Shown in pieces: positions 10,290 through 19,780 of a DNA stretch of 64,000 bases. The first letter of the stretch is position 1. Each line of letters begins with the position of its first letter. The notes beneath the pieces were generated by a model. The model made no database searches. It saw only the letters and a program-made list of their open reading frames with translations, and had not been told where the DNA came from. Both the position numbers and the translations under genes were made by a program. Source of the stretch: CAWFLT01 sp963816795 (lineage in GTDB: Bacteria; Acidobacteriota; Vicinamibacteria; Vicinamibacterales; SCN-69-37); NCBI GenBank assembly GCA_963816795.1, contig CAWFLT010000011.1, forward strand, positions 204,804-268,803, read 5' to 3'.

Positions 10290-10867
10290 TCAACGTCTCC
10301 AGTTCCGGCGTGGATCATTCGTGCGAGCGTTTCGCGTTCCGACGGCGTCAACTGCTCGATCATGTCGTCGGCGGTGCCGGACCGCGGCGCCGCGACCTGC
10401 CGCACATCCTCGTACGAGAGCGCGCTGGCGAGGCTCAGAAACAGATCCCATGGCGCGTCGTCGACCGCGAGCGGCTCCGCCGGAGCCTCGGGACTCACCC
10501 GCGCGACGCTCTCCACCGGCGGCGCCAGCGCGACCGGCCCGGAGCGCGGCCACAGCAGCACCGGCAGAATCACGACCGCCAGGCCAGCGGCGACTCCCAC
10601 GACCGGCCGCCAGGCGGCCGACCACCATGAGGCCGCCACCGGCGTCGGCGCGGCCGCCGTCGCCTGCCGGACCCGCTCGCTGAAATGGTTCCAGAAGAGC
10701 GGCGACGGCTCCGGCATCTCGGCCGCCTGCACCTCGACGACGACCGAGCGGAGACGGTCGAGATCGGCGCGACACTCGGCACACGCGTGGAGATGATCGA
10801 GCCGATCGGTGCCGAGCACGCCATCGAGCGACTCGACGAATTCCTGAGGAGACAGATGGTGTGTCAT
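10286..10867 (-). CDS. Anti-sigma factor with N-terminal zinc-finger-like motif
   Basis: A 193-residue membrane-anchored anti-sigma factor. The N-terminal HLHACAECRADL matches the HxxxCxxC zinc-binding anti-sigma motif. A single transmembrane helix follows (about 89-106, VVGVAAGLAVVILPVLLW), then a periplasmic Pro/Val-rich domain ending LTPSERETLARMIHAG. The ATG at MTHHLSPQEF overlaps the sigma gene by 4 bp. It is predicted to hold the upstream ECF sigma factor inactive until an envelope signal. Confidence 0.85.
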   Translation of the reverse strand: MTHHLSPQEFVESLDGVLGTDRLDHLHACAECRADLDRLRSVVVEVQAAEMPEPSPLFWNHFSERVRQATAAAPTPVAASWWSAAWRPVVGVAAGLAVVILPVLLWPRSGPVALAPPVESVARVSPEAPAEPLAVDDAPWDLFLSLASALSYEDVRQVAAPRSGTADDMIEQLTPSERETLARMIHAGTGDVE

Positions 10868-11508
10868 GACTGCAACAGGCGCCGGAGATTGCCCAGCGCG
10901 TGAAAGAAGTTGGCCTTGGCGGCGCCGACCGAACTGCCCAGCGCCTGCGCGATTTCCTCGTGCGAGAGCTCCTGATAGACGCGAAGCGTCAGCGTCGCGC
11001 GCTGCTTCGGTGGCAGTTTCGCAATCGCGGCGCGCACTTCGGCCGCGCGCTCGCTGCGCATCACCTCGTGGAGGGCGTCGGGCACACGCCCGTCGGCTCG
11101 CGGCGCCGCGTCGATCGGCTCGGTCTCGACCCTCTTCGTCGCGATCCGGTTCAGGCAGACGTTCACGCCGACGCGATAGAGCCACGTGCCGAGCGCCGAT
11201 TCGTTCTTGAAGTTGCCCAGGGCCTTGAACGCCCGCACGAACACATCCTGGGCCAGATCCGATGCATCTTCGTGGTTGTTCACGAAGCGATAACAGAGCT
11301 GATAGATGCTGCGCCGGTGGCGCTCGACGATCGCGTCGAACGCCTCGCGGTGTCCCTCCAGGAACGCCGCCACCAGCGCTTTGTCGTCGGCGTCCCGCCA
11401 ATCAACCGGCGGCGCACCCGTCTGGATCTCAGGCCGCGTCATGCTGACGTTCCAGGTCGGCGGGCGCTGCCAGTCGGGGGCGACGGCAATATCGAGTCCG
11501 ATCCGCAT
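10864..11508 (-). CDS. ECF-type RNA polymerase sigma factor (RpoE-like)
   Basis: A 214-residue ECF sigma factor. Region 2 is seen in YQLCYRFVNNHEDASDLAQDVFVRAFK and region 4 in LPPKQRATLTLRVYQELSHEEIAQALG, the DNA-binding helix-turn-helix. A GGAG sequence 8 nt before the first ATG supports this start; an internal ATG 22 codons later (MTRPEIQTGA) has no such site. It is first in an operon with its anti-sigma factor and a Spy-like protein. Confidence 0.92.
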   Translation of the reverse strand: MRIGLDIAVAPDWQRPPTWNVSMTRPEIQTGAPPVDWRDADDKALVAAFLEGHREAFDAIVERHRRSIYQLCYRFVNNHEDASDLAQDVFVRAFKALGNFKNESALGTWLYRVGVNVCLNRIATKRVETEPIDAAPRADGRVPDALHEVMRSERAAEVRAAIAKLPPKQRATLTLRVYQELSHEEIAQALGSSVGAAKANFFHALGNLRRLLQS

Positions 11509-11560
11509 GCCGTATGCTCCAGCCCTCTATCGCGCTTAGACCGACCGGGTGACACCTAGG

Positions 11561-12497
11561 TTACACACTGTCTTCGAGGTCCGCCGGCCGGGGCAAGGCC
11601 GTCTGTGCGCCGGTCGCCCGACAGTTCAGCCCGGCCACGCGGTTGGCAAAGGACAGCACCGCCTCGAGCTCCGCCCCAGACCCCATCTGCAGCCAGCCGG
11701 AGGCGAAACCCCCGCGAAAAGCATCGCCGGCACCGGTCGTGTCTATCACCGGCACGCGGATGGCCGGCGTCCGGATCGTGGCTCCCCCGCACCTGGCCAG
11801 CGACCCCTCCGAGCCGAGGGTCGCCACGCTGACCGCGACATCGAATTGGCCGGCAAACCGCTCCAGCGCGAGGTCAACGTCCCCTCCGCCCGCGAACTCG
11901 GTGAAGAACACCGCAGGCGCGATGACGATGTCCACGGCAGCGACGACAGGCGAAAGGCTGGGCGCCCAGCGCTCGACGTCAATCATGGTCGGGATTCCAG
12001 CCGCGCGCGCGAGCGGCGCGGCACGCAGGACCAGCGGCTAGATCGGTGGCATCGAGCATCAAGATGCGGCCGGACGTGAAGACCGCGGGTGGCACGTCCG
12101 TCTCCTCGAGGGAGAGCGCCGATTCGCGCCGGAACAACACGGTGCGGCGCCCTGGCCGCGGCTCGATCAGCACGACCGCCATGCGGCTGCTCGCGCCACT
12201 CCGGCGCACGAGGTGCGTGGCCACACCCTCGCCGGCCAGCGTGGCCGCCACCCGAGCGCCGACCTCGTCATCCCCAATCGCACCGACGAATTTCGCGCGC
12301 CAGCCCAATCTCGCACAGGCGACCATCGCCGTCGCCATCTGGCCGCCTGGCGCGATCGCGAATCCGGAGAGCTCAGCCTTTGAATCCGGCTGGGGCCAAT
12401 CCGCGATCGTCGCGAGAAAATCGAGGCTCGACTCCCCCGTCCCGACAACGTCGAAGGGCGCGGTCTGTACCGGCGGAAGTCTGAGGGGCAGTTTCAT
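11561..12497 (-). pseudogene. PfkB/ribokinase-family sugar kinase, split by one frameshift
   Basis: The N-terminal part (MKLPLRLPPVQ, then FDVVGTGESSLDF, APGGQMATAMVACARLGW, FVGAIGDDEVG) and the C-terminal part (DTTGAGDAFRGGFASGW, the PfkB signature with the catalytic Asp) are in different frames. They join at about 12033-12040, where GRILMLDATDLA must continue into LARAAGIPTMIDVERW. Removing one base restores a kinase of about 311 residues. This could be a true pseudogene or an assembly indel; the second fits the rest of the window. It is divergent from lexA. Confidence 0.8.
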
Positions 12498-12518
12498 AGT
12501 GAACCAGCGCACGGCGGC

Positions 12519-12547
12519 TTGATTTTCGCCTTTTCTTTGCGTATAGT
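12519..12547 (+). promoter_or_regulatory. Sigma-70-type promoter of lexA
   Basis: TTGATT (12519-12524), a 17-nt spacer, and TATAGT (12542-12547). A GGGGGG-type ribosome site precedes the GTG start at 12586. I could not recognise a clear LexA operator; the box in this phylum is variable. Confidence 0.65.
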
Positions 12548-12585
12548 CCTTCCGAGTTTCGCCACCATTTCGGGGGGACCGGCCC

Positions 12586-13191
12586 GTGCAGCCACTGACC
12601 AAACGCCAGCGCGAGATTCTGGACTATTTGCAGGAATTCATCCAGCAGCACGGCTACGCGCCGAGCCTCGAGGAAATTGGCGAGCGCTTCAACCTCTCGT
12701 CGCTGGCCACCGTGCACAAGCACCTCACGAACCTGCAGGAAAAAGGGTGCATCCGGCGGTCGTGGAACCGGAGCCGGTCGGTCGAGCTTCTCTCGGCCAG
12801 GACCGGGCACCGCGCCATCGACCTCCCCCTGCTGGGATACGTCGCGGCCGGCGTCCCGATCGAGGCCGTCGCATCGAACGAGACGATCGCCGTGCCGGAA
12901 GATCTCGTCGGCAAGCGCGAAACCTACGTCCTGCGTGTCAAGGGCGACTCGATGATCGACGAGCAGATCCGCGACGGCGACTTCGTTGTCGTCGAGGATC
13001 GCAAGACAGCCGATAACGGCGAAATGGTCATCGCGCTCGTCGGCGGCACCGAAGTCACCCTCAAGAAGTTCTACCGTGAAAACGGGCGCGTGCGGTTGCA
13101 GCCGGCCAATCCGAATATGCAGCCGATCATTCTCGACGCGTCAAATGTCCAACTCCAGGGCGTCGTCGTCGCCGTCATGCGGCGCTATTAG
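12586..13191 (+). CDS. lexA: LexA repressor
   Basis: The SOS-response repressor and self-cleaving protease, 201 residues. The winged helix N-terminal domain starts MQPLTKRQREILDYLQEF with recognition helix LATVHKHLTNL. The cleavage site Ala88-Gly89 lies in YVAAGVPIEA, the catalytic Ser122 in KGDSMID, and the catalytic Lys in GTEVTLKKFY (about 160). All residues for autoproteolysis are present. The start is GTG with a strong G-rich ribosome site. Confidence 0.97.
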   Translation: MQPLTKRQREILDYLQEFIQQHGYAPSLEEIGERFNLSSLATVHKHLTNLQEKGCIRRSWNRSRSVELLSARTGHRAIDLPLLGYVAAGVPIEAVASNETIAVPEDLVGKRETYVLRVKGDSMIDEQIRDGDFVVVEDRKTADNGEMVIALVGGTEVTLKKFYRENGRVRLQPANPNMQPIILDASNVQLQGVVVAVMRRY

Positions 13192-13263
13192 TTCGGCACT
13201 GACGTCCGCCCGTCGAGAATCGTTCCTGCAATCGGCCGATCGGTGTCATGATCAGGTCGAGCC

Positions 13264-13593
13264 ATGTCGAAGCAAATCAACTTCACCATCGTTCCCGACG
13301 AGCCCGAAGATCGCGCCGCGGCCAGGCGGGAATATGCAAACTTCTGCGCTGTGGCGCACACTCCGTTCGACCTCACCCTGACCTTCTGCGACGTGCGCCC
13401 GCTTTCAGAGCACGACATCAAGAGCGCCGAGCAATCGCAGACGGTGCGCGCGCCGGTCGTCGCCCGGATCGCGATGCCGTTCAGCGTCGTTCCCGGGCTC
13501 GTGGCAGCGTTGCAGGAGCAGCTGCGCGCCGTGCAAGAGGCGGCGCAGGCGGCCCCGGACGCGGCATCCTGGCCCAAGGGCCCGACCCACTAA
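13264..13593 (+). CDS. DUF3467-type protein
   Basis: A 109-residue cytoplasmic protein. The arrangement REYANFCAVAHTPFDLTLTFCDV, then VVARIAMPFSVVPGLVAALQEQL matches the DUF3467 pattern (N..VxxxpxxfxlDF followed by rixmxxxxAkxLlxaL). Function is unknown for the family. It starts at ATG 72 bp after lexA and ends 8 bp before nth. Confidence 0.75.
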   Translation: MSKQINFTIVPDEPEDRAAARREYANFCAVAHTPFDLTLTFCDVRPLSEHDIKSAEQSQTVRAPVVARIAMPFSVVPGLVAALQEQLRAVQEAAQAAPDAASWPKGPTH

Positions 13594-13601
13594 CTCGGCG
13601 A

Positions 13602-14325
13602 GTGGCCCGCACGACTCGATCCTCATCGGCGGCGCGCCGGAAGCGTCTCGATGCGCCGACTGTCCGCCGGATTTTCGACCGGCTCGATCAGCAGCATCCG
13701 AACGCCTGGACCGAGCTGAATTTTCACACGCCATACGAACTGCTCGTCGCGACGATTCTGTCGGCGCAGTGCACCGATGCGCGTGTGAACCAGACGACGC
13801 CGGCGCTCTTTGCACGCTATCCGACGCCGGCCGATCTTGCCCGCGCGACGCAGGAAGAGCTCGAGCCGCAGATTCAGGCGACCGGCTTCTTCCGGATGAA
13901 GGCGAAGAGCCTGCGCTCGATGGCGCAGGCGCTTGTCGATCGCCATCACGGCGACGTGCCCGCCGACATGGACGACCTCGTGAAACTGCCGGGTGTCGGA
14001 CGCAAGACGGCGAACGTCGTCCTGGGCCACGCGCTCGGCGTTCCGGGATTGCCCGTCGACCGTCACGTGCTCCGCGTCGCCAATCGCATCGGGTTGGTGC
14101 GCTCGGAGGATCCTGAAGTCGTTGAGGCCGTGCTGACGGCGAGTCTTCCGGCCGATCGATGGACACGCGCGTCGGATGCGCTCATCCTGCACGGACGTCG
14201 TGTCTGCCGCCCGCGGCCGCTCTGCGATCGCTGCCTGGTGCGGCCGGACTGCGACTACTACCGAAGGCTCGGGCCGACCGCGCCGGGGCGCCGGCAGAAG
14301 CGCAAGCGAAGGCAAAAACCAGTGA
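13602..14325 (+). CDS. nth: Endonuclease III (base-excision repair), end hidden by a probable one-base insertion
   Basis: A DNA glycosylase/AP lyase for oxidised pyrimidines. Visible are LVATILSAQCTDARVN, the helix-hairpin-helix LPGVGRKTANVVLG with the catalytic Lys, the catalytic Asp in PVDRHVLRVANR, and an iron-sulfur ligand set CRPRPLCDRCLVRPDC. The first Cys spacing is X5 instead of the usual X6. As written, the frame runs without a stop into the next gene. In the +1 frame a TGA at 14323-14325 overlaps the GTG at 14322, and the span is one base over a multiple of three. I infer that nth really ends there. The start is GTG. Confidence 0.9.
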
Positions 14326-14753
14326 CGCGTGAAGAGTTCAAACAACTGGTCGACGAAGCGCTCGAGACGATCCCGGACCGATTTCGGGACGCGATGCAGA
14401 ACATCGCGATCGTGATCGAAGACGAGCCCTCTTCCGAGCAGCTTGCGGAGGTCGAGATCGAGCCGCCCGACACCTTGCTCGGGCTCTATCAAGGCACGCC
14501 GCTGACCGAGCGCCAGTGGGCGCACGGCAACGTGCTGCCAGACAAAATCACGCTCTTCCAGGGACCGATCGAAGACTCGAGCGAGGACGAAGACGACGTG
14601 GTGGTCGCGATCGGAGAGACGCTCATCCACGAGGTCGGGCACTACTTCGGGCTCTCCGAGGAGGAGATCGAGGAAATTGAAGAGCGCTACTGGCGGGGCG
14701 ATGCGGACGACGATGACGAGACGGACGACGAGGAATCGGAACCAAAGCAGTAG
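14322..14753 (+). CDS. Small zincin-type metallopeptidase (DUF1025-like)
   Basis: A 143-residue protein that begins VTREEFKQLVDEALETIPDRF and carries the zinc motif in LIHEVGHYFGLSEEEIEEIE (HExGHxxGLS). This is characteristic of the small MMP-like proteins next to housekeeping genes in many bacteria. The C terminus is very acidic. A GTG with GAAGG upstream is a good independent start. As the sequence stands it is also in frame with nth, which would give a 383-residue fusion. I consider a separate gene with a GTGA overlap more likely. Confidence 0.82.
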   Translation: MTREEFKQLVDEALETIPDRFRDAMQNIAIVIEDEPSSEQLAEVEIEPPDTLLGLYQGTPLTERQWAHGNVLPDKITLFQGPIEDSSEDEDDVVVAIGETLIHEVGHYFGLSEEEIEEIEERYWRGDADDDDETDDEESEPKQ

Positions 14754-15600
14754 CGGCATCGGCCCCGGAAGCGCTTCGGGCAGCACTTTCTCGCGCCGGC
14801 ATGGGTGGAGAAAGTCGTCGCCGCGATTCGGCCGGCGCCGGGTGACGTGTTTCTGGAAGTCGGGCCCGGTACCGGCATCTTGACGTTGCCGATCGCGGCC
14901 ACCGGGGCCCCGGTGCTCGCGGTCGAAATCGACCGCGATTTGGTGGCCAACCTGGCGGGACGGGCGCCGGCCAACGTGACGATCATGTCGGGCGACATCC
15001 TGCGGACTGACGTCCTGCCGTTCTTGAGCGGCTTGCAGCCACAGCGGCCGGCCGGGTGGTCGGGGGCCGCGCAGCCGACGCGTCGCTTCCGCGTCGTCGG
15101 CAATCTTCCTTACAACATCTCGTCTCCGCTCCTCTTCTGGCTGCTCGACATCCACCGGCGGCATCATTTCTTTGCGGACGCAACGCTGATGCTGCAGCGC
15201 GAAGTGGCCGAGCGGCTGGTCGCCCGGCCGTCGACCAAGGACTACGGGGTGTTGACGGTGTTGACCACGATGCACGCGCGGGTCGAGCGCCTGCTCGACC
15301 TGCCGCCGGGCGCGTTCAAGCCCGCTCCCACGTGTCCACTCGACGGTCGTCCGGCTGACCTTTGGGCCCGTCGCGGCCCGCGTCTCGGATGAAGCGATGT
15401 TCGATCGCGTCGTCCGCGCGATGTTCACGCAGCGTCGGAAGATGCTCGCCAACGCCCTCAAGGGCTTGGCTCCGGCGGCGGCCGAGGCGCTGGCCGAAGC
15501 CGGGATCGACGGCCGGCGGCGACCGGAGACGCTGCAACTCACAGAAATTGCACGGCTTGCGGACGTCCTCGCTGTCCGGGCGCGACCGGCTGTGCTATAG
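14713..15600 (+). CDS. rsmA: 16S rRNA dimethyladenosine transferase RsmA/KsgA, two frameshifts
   Basis: It dimethylates two adenines in 16S rRNA helix 45. The KRFGQHFLAPAWVEKVV start, SAM motif FLEVGPGTGILT and catalytic VGNLPYNISSPLLFW are in one frame. The C-terminal FDRVVRAMFTQRRKMLANAL is in another, joined at about 15329-15334 by dropping one base. The N terminus RKRFGQHF has no start codon in its own frame, which begins just after the preceding TAG. Adding one C to the CCCC run at 14763-14766 connects it to an ATG at 14713. The two indels cancel, so the total is a multiple of three. Confidence 0.85.
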
Positions 15601-15754
15601 TTCCGCCGAGTTTTCCAGCCTATTTCGGGTCTTCCCAGCGACCCATTGGCCGGACACCTGCAGGGCCGGATCGACGGCGCGCCCGCGCCGCGGCTGTGCG
15701 TCGTCAGCGACTTCGTCGCCGGCGCACGTGTCTGGATACGTCGAGGTCGCGTCG

Positions 15755-17435
15755 TTGTTTTCAACTGACGCCGTGCGCGAAGCGCCGCCTGTCGAAGTCA
15801 TCCCGCTCGGAGGACTCGGCGAGTTCGGCATGAACATGATGCTCCTGGCCTGCGGCGACACCGCGGTGCTGGTGGATGCGGGTGTCATGTTTCCCGAACC
15901 CGAGCTGTTCGGCGTCGACCTCGTCATTCCTGACCTGACCGCGCTCGATCCCTATCGCGGCCGCATCGCGGCGCTCGTCCTGACTCACGGCCATGAGGAT
16001 CACATCGGCGCGGTCGCCCACGTGATCGGGCGGGTGGACGGTCCCGTCTACGCGACGAAGTTCACCCTCGCCCTGGTCGAGCCGAAGCTCGCGGAACACG
16101 GCATCGATGTGCGCGGTCGCCTCAGCCCGGTCACCCCGGGGCAGACGGTCACGGTCGGCCCGTTCCAGATCGAGTTCCTCCGCGTCACGCACAGTATCCC
16201 CGACTGCCTGGCGCTCGCTTTCCATACGCCGGCGGGCATCCTGATTCACACCGGCGACTTCAAGATCGACCAGACGCCGCTCGACCAGCAGCCGACCGAC
16301 CTGCGCCGCCTGGCCGAGCTCGGCGCTCAGGGCGTGATGGCGCTGTTCGCGGACAGCACGAACGCCGACCGGCGCGGATTCACGGGGTCGGAACGCGAAG
16401 TCATCCCCGCGTTCGAAGAGATTTTCAGCAGCGCCACCGGGCGCGTGTTCGTGACGACGTTCTCGACGAGCGTCTACCGTCTGCAGTTGCTGGTCGATCT
16501 GGCCGAGCAGTTCGAGCGCCGGGTCGCCTTCGTCGGACGCGGCATGCAGCACACGTCAGAGATCGCGCAGCGGCTCGGCTATCTGCGCGTGCCGCCCGGC
16601 ATTCAGATCCGGGACGCCGAAGTGCGCGAGCACGTCGCGCAGGACGTGTTGTGCCTCTGCACCGGCTCACAGGGCGAGCCACTGGCGGCCCTGCCCCGGA
16701 TCGCGATCAACGACCACCGTCACGTCAAGGTGGACCAGGGCGACGTGGTCGTGTTTTCGGCCCGGAACATCCCCGGCAACGAAAAGGCGATCGGCCGGGT
16801 GATGAACCACCTCGCGAAGCGCGGGGCCGAGGTCATCGCCGACGGCGAGAAGCACATCCACGTTTCCGGTCACGCCAGCGAAGAAGAGCTGAAACTGGTG
16901 ATTTCCCTCATCAGACCGCGGTACTTCGTGCCGATACATGGTGAGTACCGGCAGCTTGCCCGCCATGCCCGTTTGGCGTCGGCCGTCTCTCCCCAGACGA
17001 CGGTGCTGCTGGCCGAGGACGGGGACGTGTTGCGGTTCGACCGGGACGGCGCGAAGAAAGGCAGACCGGGTGGCGACCGGGCGGGTGCTCATCGATGGCA
17101 CCCGGACGGGTGAGGTCGCCGACGAAGTCCTTCGTGACCGCCGGCATCTGGCCGGCGATGGGCTGGTCGTGCCGGTGGTCGCGATCAACGGCCAGACCGG
17201 GGCGCTCGAGCAAACGCCCGAAATCATCACCCGGGGGCTGGCCGTCGATGCGCGTCACGACGAGCTGCTGCGGGAGATGCCGGAACTGCTGGCGCGGGCC
17301 ATTGAGGCGGCGCCACTCGAAGAGCGTACCGATCCCGGTCTCGTCAAAGAGCGGATCCGGGTCGAGCTGCAGCGGATGTTCAGGAAGCGTGTCGGACGGC
17401 GGCCTCTGGTCCTGCCCGTCGTGATGGAAGTGTAG
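15755..17435 (+). CDS. rnj: Ribonuclease J, one frameshift near the C terminus
   Basis: A metallo-beta-lactamase/beta-CASP RNase for RNA maturation and 5'-to-3' decay. VEVIPLGGLGEFGMNMM opens the fold. The zinc motif is LTHGHEDHIGA, with HTGDFKID and FADSTNAD following; the beta-CASP motif and VSGHASEEELKLVISLIRP are present. At about 17056-17058 an extra A (AAGAAAGG) shifts the frame; the remainder (RVATGRVLIDGT to LPVVMEV) completes a protein of about 559 residues. I favour the TTG with GAGG 8 nt upstream as the start. GTGs at 15728 and 15773 are alternatives. Confidence 0.9.
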
Positions 17436-17445
17436 GAGCGCGTCT

Positions 17446-19778
17446 TTGGCCGAGTCTGCGATGTCCCGTCGGCTGAACGAGTTCACCGGAGTGGCGTGCT
17501 TTGCGGCTGCGCTGCTGTGGCTGGTGGCGCTCGTCAGCTACTCCCCGAGCGACCCCGCCTGGTTCTTCAACAGCGTATCGGGCGCGGCGCCACAGAACTT
17601 CGCCGGCCGCGTCGGCGCCTTCATGGCCGAAGCCGGCTTCCAGCTCATCGGGTACGCGGCCTTCGTGGTCCCGGTGCTGCTCGGCTACATCGGCTGGCAC
17701 TACTTCTGGTGCCGGGACGTCGATGCGCCGTACACGAAGGTCATCGGCGGCTCCCTGCTGGTCGGATCGGTCGCGTCGCTCCTGGCGCTGGCGTTCAGCG
17801 CCTTCGAGTCGAGCGCCCGTCACTTTCGCGCCGGCGGCGTCATCGGCGAGGCGATCGCAGCCGGCTTTGCCGTGTATCTCAATCGCACCGGCGCGGCGAT
17901 TCTCCTCCTGACCGTGCTCGCGCTCGCCGTCGTCCTGTCGACGCAGTTCTCGTTCGGTCAGGCGTTCAGCTTCGTCGCCAAGCGCGTCCGGGGCCAGCGC
18001 AGCCTGCTCGAGCGCTTCCAGCTCTGGCGCGAAGCACGGCAGCGCGATCGCGAACGCCAGCAGGTGATCGACAAGCACGTCAAGAAAACCGGGCGGGAGA
18101 ACGCCCCGCAGATCGCCGGCAAGGTCGCCGACGCCGTCGAGAAGCTGAAGGTGGCTCGCGCGAAAGCCGCGCCCGAGCTGGACGACGACGAAGACGACGC
18201 ACCGTCCGCCGATGCGTCCGGCGGCGAAGCCGCCCGCGATCAAACGCGCAGGCCCGATGCCCGTCCCGCAGCCGTTGCCACTCACCGACGCGGAGTCGAA
18301 GGCGCCGGCGGAGCGCCGCAAGGGCGGCTACGTGCTGCCGCCGGTGACGCTTGCTCGACGCGCCCAAGGACCAGCGCAAGATCGACGAGCGGGAGCTGAT
18401 GGACGGGGCGCGGCTGCTCGAAGAAAAATGCCGCGAGTTCTCGGTCGAGGGCACGGTCGTCCAGATTCACCCGGGCCCGGTCGTCACCACCTACGAATTC
18501 AAGCCCGACGCCGGGGTCAAGTACAACCGGATCACCGGCCTCGCCGACGATCTCTGTCTCGCGATGCAGGCGGAGTCCGTCCTGATCGATCGCATTCCCG
18601 GCAAGTCCACCGTCGGCATTCAGATTCCGAACGCGCACCGCGAGCCGATCGGGTTGCGCGAGCTGCTCGAAGGCGAAGCCTACGCGCGCTCGACGTCGCG
18701 TCTGGCGATGGCCCTCGGCAAGACGATTCACGGCGAGCCCTTCGTCGGCGACATGGCGACGATGCCCCACCTGCTGATCGCAGGATCGACCGGCGCGGGC
18801 AAGTCCGTGAGCGTGAACGCGATGATCAGCAGCATCCTGTTCCGCTCGACGCCTGACGACGTGCGGTTCATCATGATCGACCCGAAGCGGCTCGAGCTCG
18901 GGATGTACGAAGACATCCCGCACCTGCTGACGCCCGTCGTCGTCGACCCCAAGCAGGCCGCCAACGCCCTGCGCTGGGGCGTGCGCGAAATGGAGGAACG
19001 CTACAAGACGCTGGCGTCGCACGGCGTGCGGAACATCGAGCAGTACAACCGCAACATCCGGGCGGCGATGGCCGAGCCGGCGGCGACGCCGGATCCCGAG
19101 GCCCCGCCCCTCAAGACGATGCCGTACATCGTCGTCATCATCGACGAGCTGGCGGATCTGATGATGGCCGCCGGCAAGGAAGTCGAAGAGTCGATCGCGC
19201 GGCTGGCGCAGATGGCCCGCGCCGTCGGCATTCACTTGATTCTCGCGACGCAGCGCCCCTCGGTCGACGTCATTACCGGGCTGATCAAGGCGAACCTGCC
19301 GGCGCGCATCGCCTTCCGCGTCGCCTCGAAGATCGACTCGCGCACGATTCTGGACGGCAACGGCGCCGAGCAGTTGCTCGGCAAGGGCGACATGCTCTTC
19401 CTGCCGCCGGCGTCGTCGCGGTTCATCCGCATCCACGGCCCGTACATCTCCGAGCAGGAGACGGCCCGGGTCTGCAGCTTCCTGCGCAAGCAAGGCAAGC
19501 CGATCTACGACACGACGATCACCGCCGAAGACAAGCCCATGGAGAAGCTCGAGTTCGAGAAGGACGATCTCTACGACGAGGCGGCCCGCATCGTCGTCTC
19601 GAGCGGTCAGGCGTCCATCTCGTATCTCCAGCGCCGCCTGCGGATCGGCTTCAGCCGCGCCGCGCGGCTCGTGGACATGATGGAAATGGACGGTGTGGTC
19701 TCCCCAGCGGCGAACGGCAAGCGTGAGGTTCTCGTGGACCAGAACTACTTCGAAGAAGTCGACGCGCAGTTGAGATAG
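17446..19778 (+). CDS. ftsK: DNA translocase FtsK/SpoIIIE, two frameshifts in the linker
   Basis: This septal DNA pump clears and resolves chromosomes at division. The N-terminal region has four hydrophobic segments (about 15-165) and a charged linker. The motor has IPNAHREPIGLRELL, Walker A IAGSTGAGKSVSVNAM, Walker B VVIIDELADLMM and ATQRPSVDVITGLIK. The gamma winged-helix domain (SISYLQRRLRIGFSRAARLVDMM) ends the protein. Two one-base excesses, at about 18220-18226 and 18349-18353, divide it into three frames; correcting them gives 776 residues. The start is TTG with GGAG 7 nt upstream. Confidence 0.93.
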
Positions 19779-19780
19779 CC

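Noticed and set aside
10290..10784. Alternative-frame protein in the anti-sigma gene
   Set aside because: Gly/Arg/Ala-rich shadow frame; the zinc-motif frame has the ATGA overlap with the sigma gene.
15596..15601. TATAGT as a promoter for RNase J
   Set aside because: No acceptable -35 at 16-18 bp, and it sits at the very end of rsmA; too weak to list.
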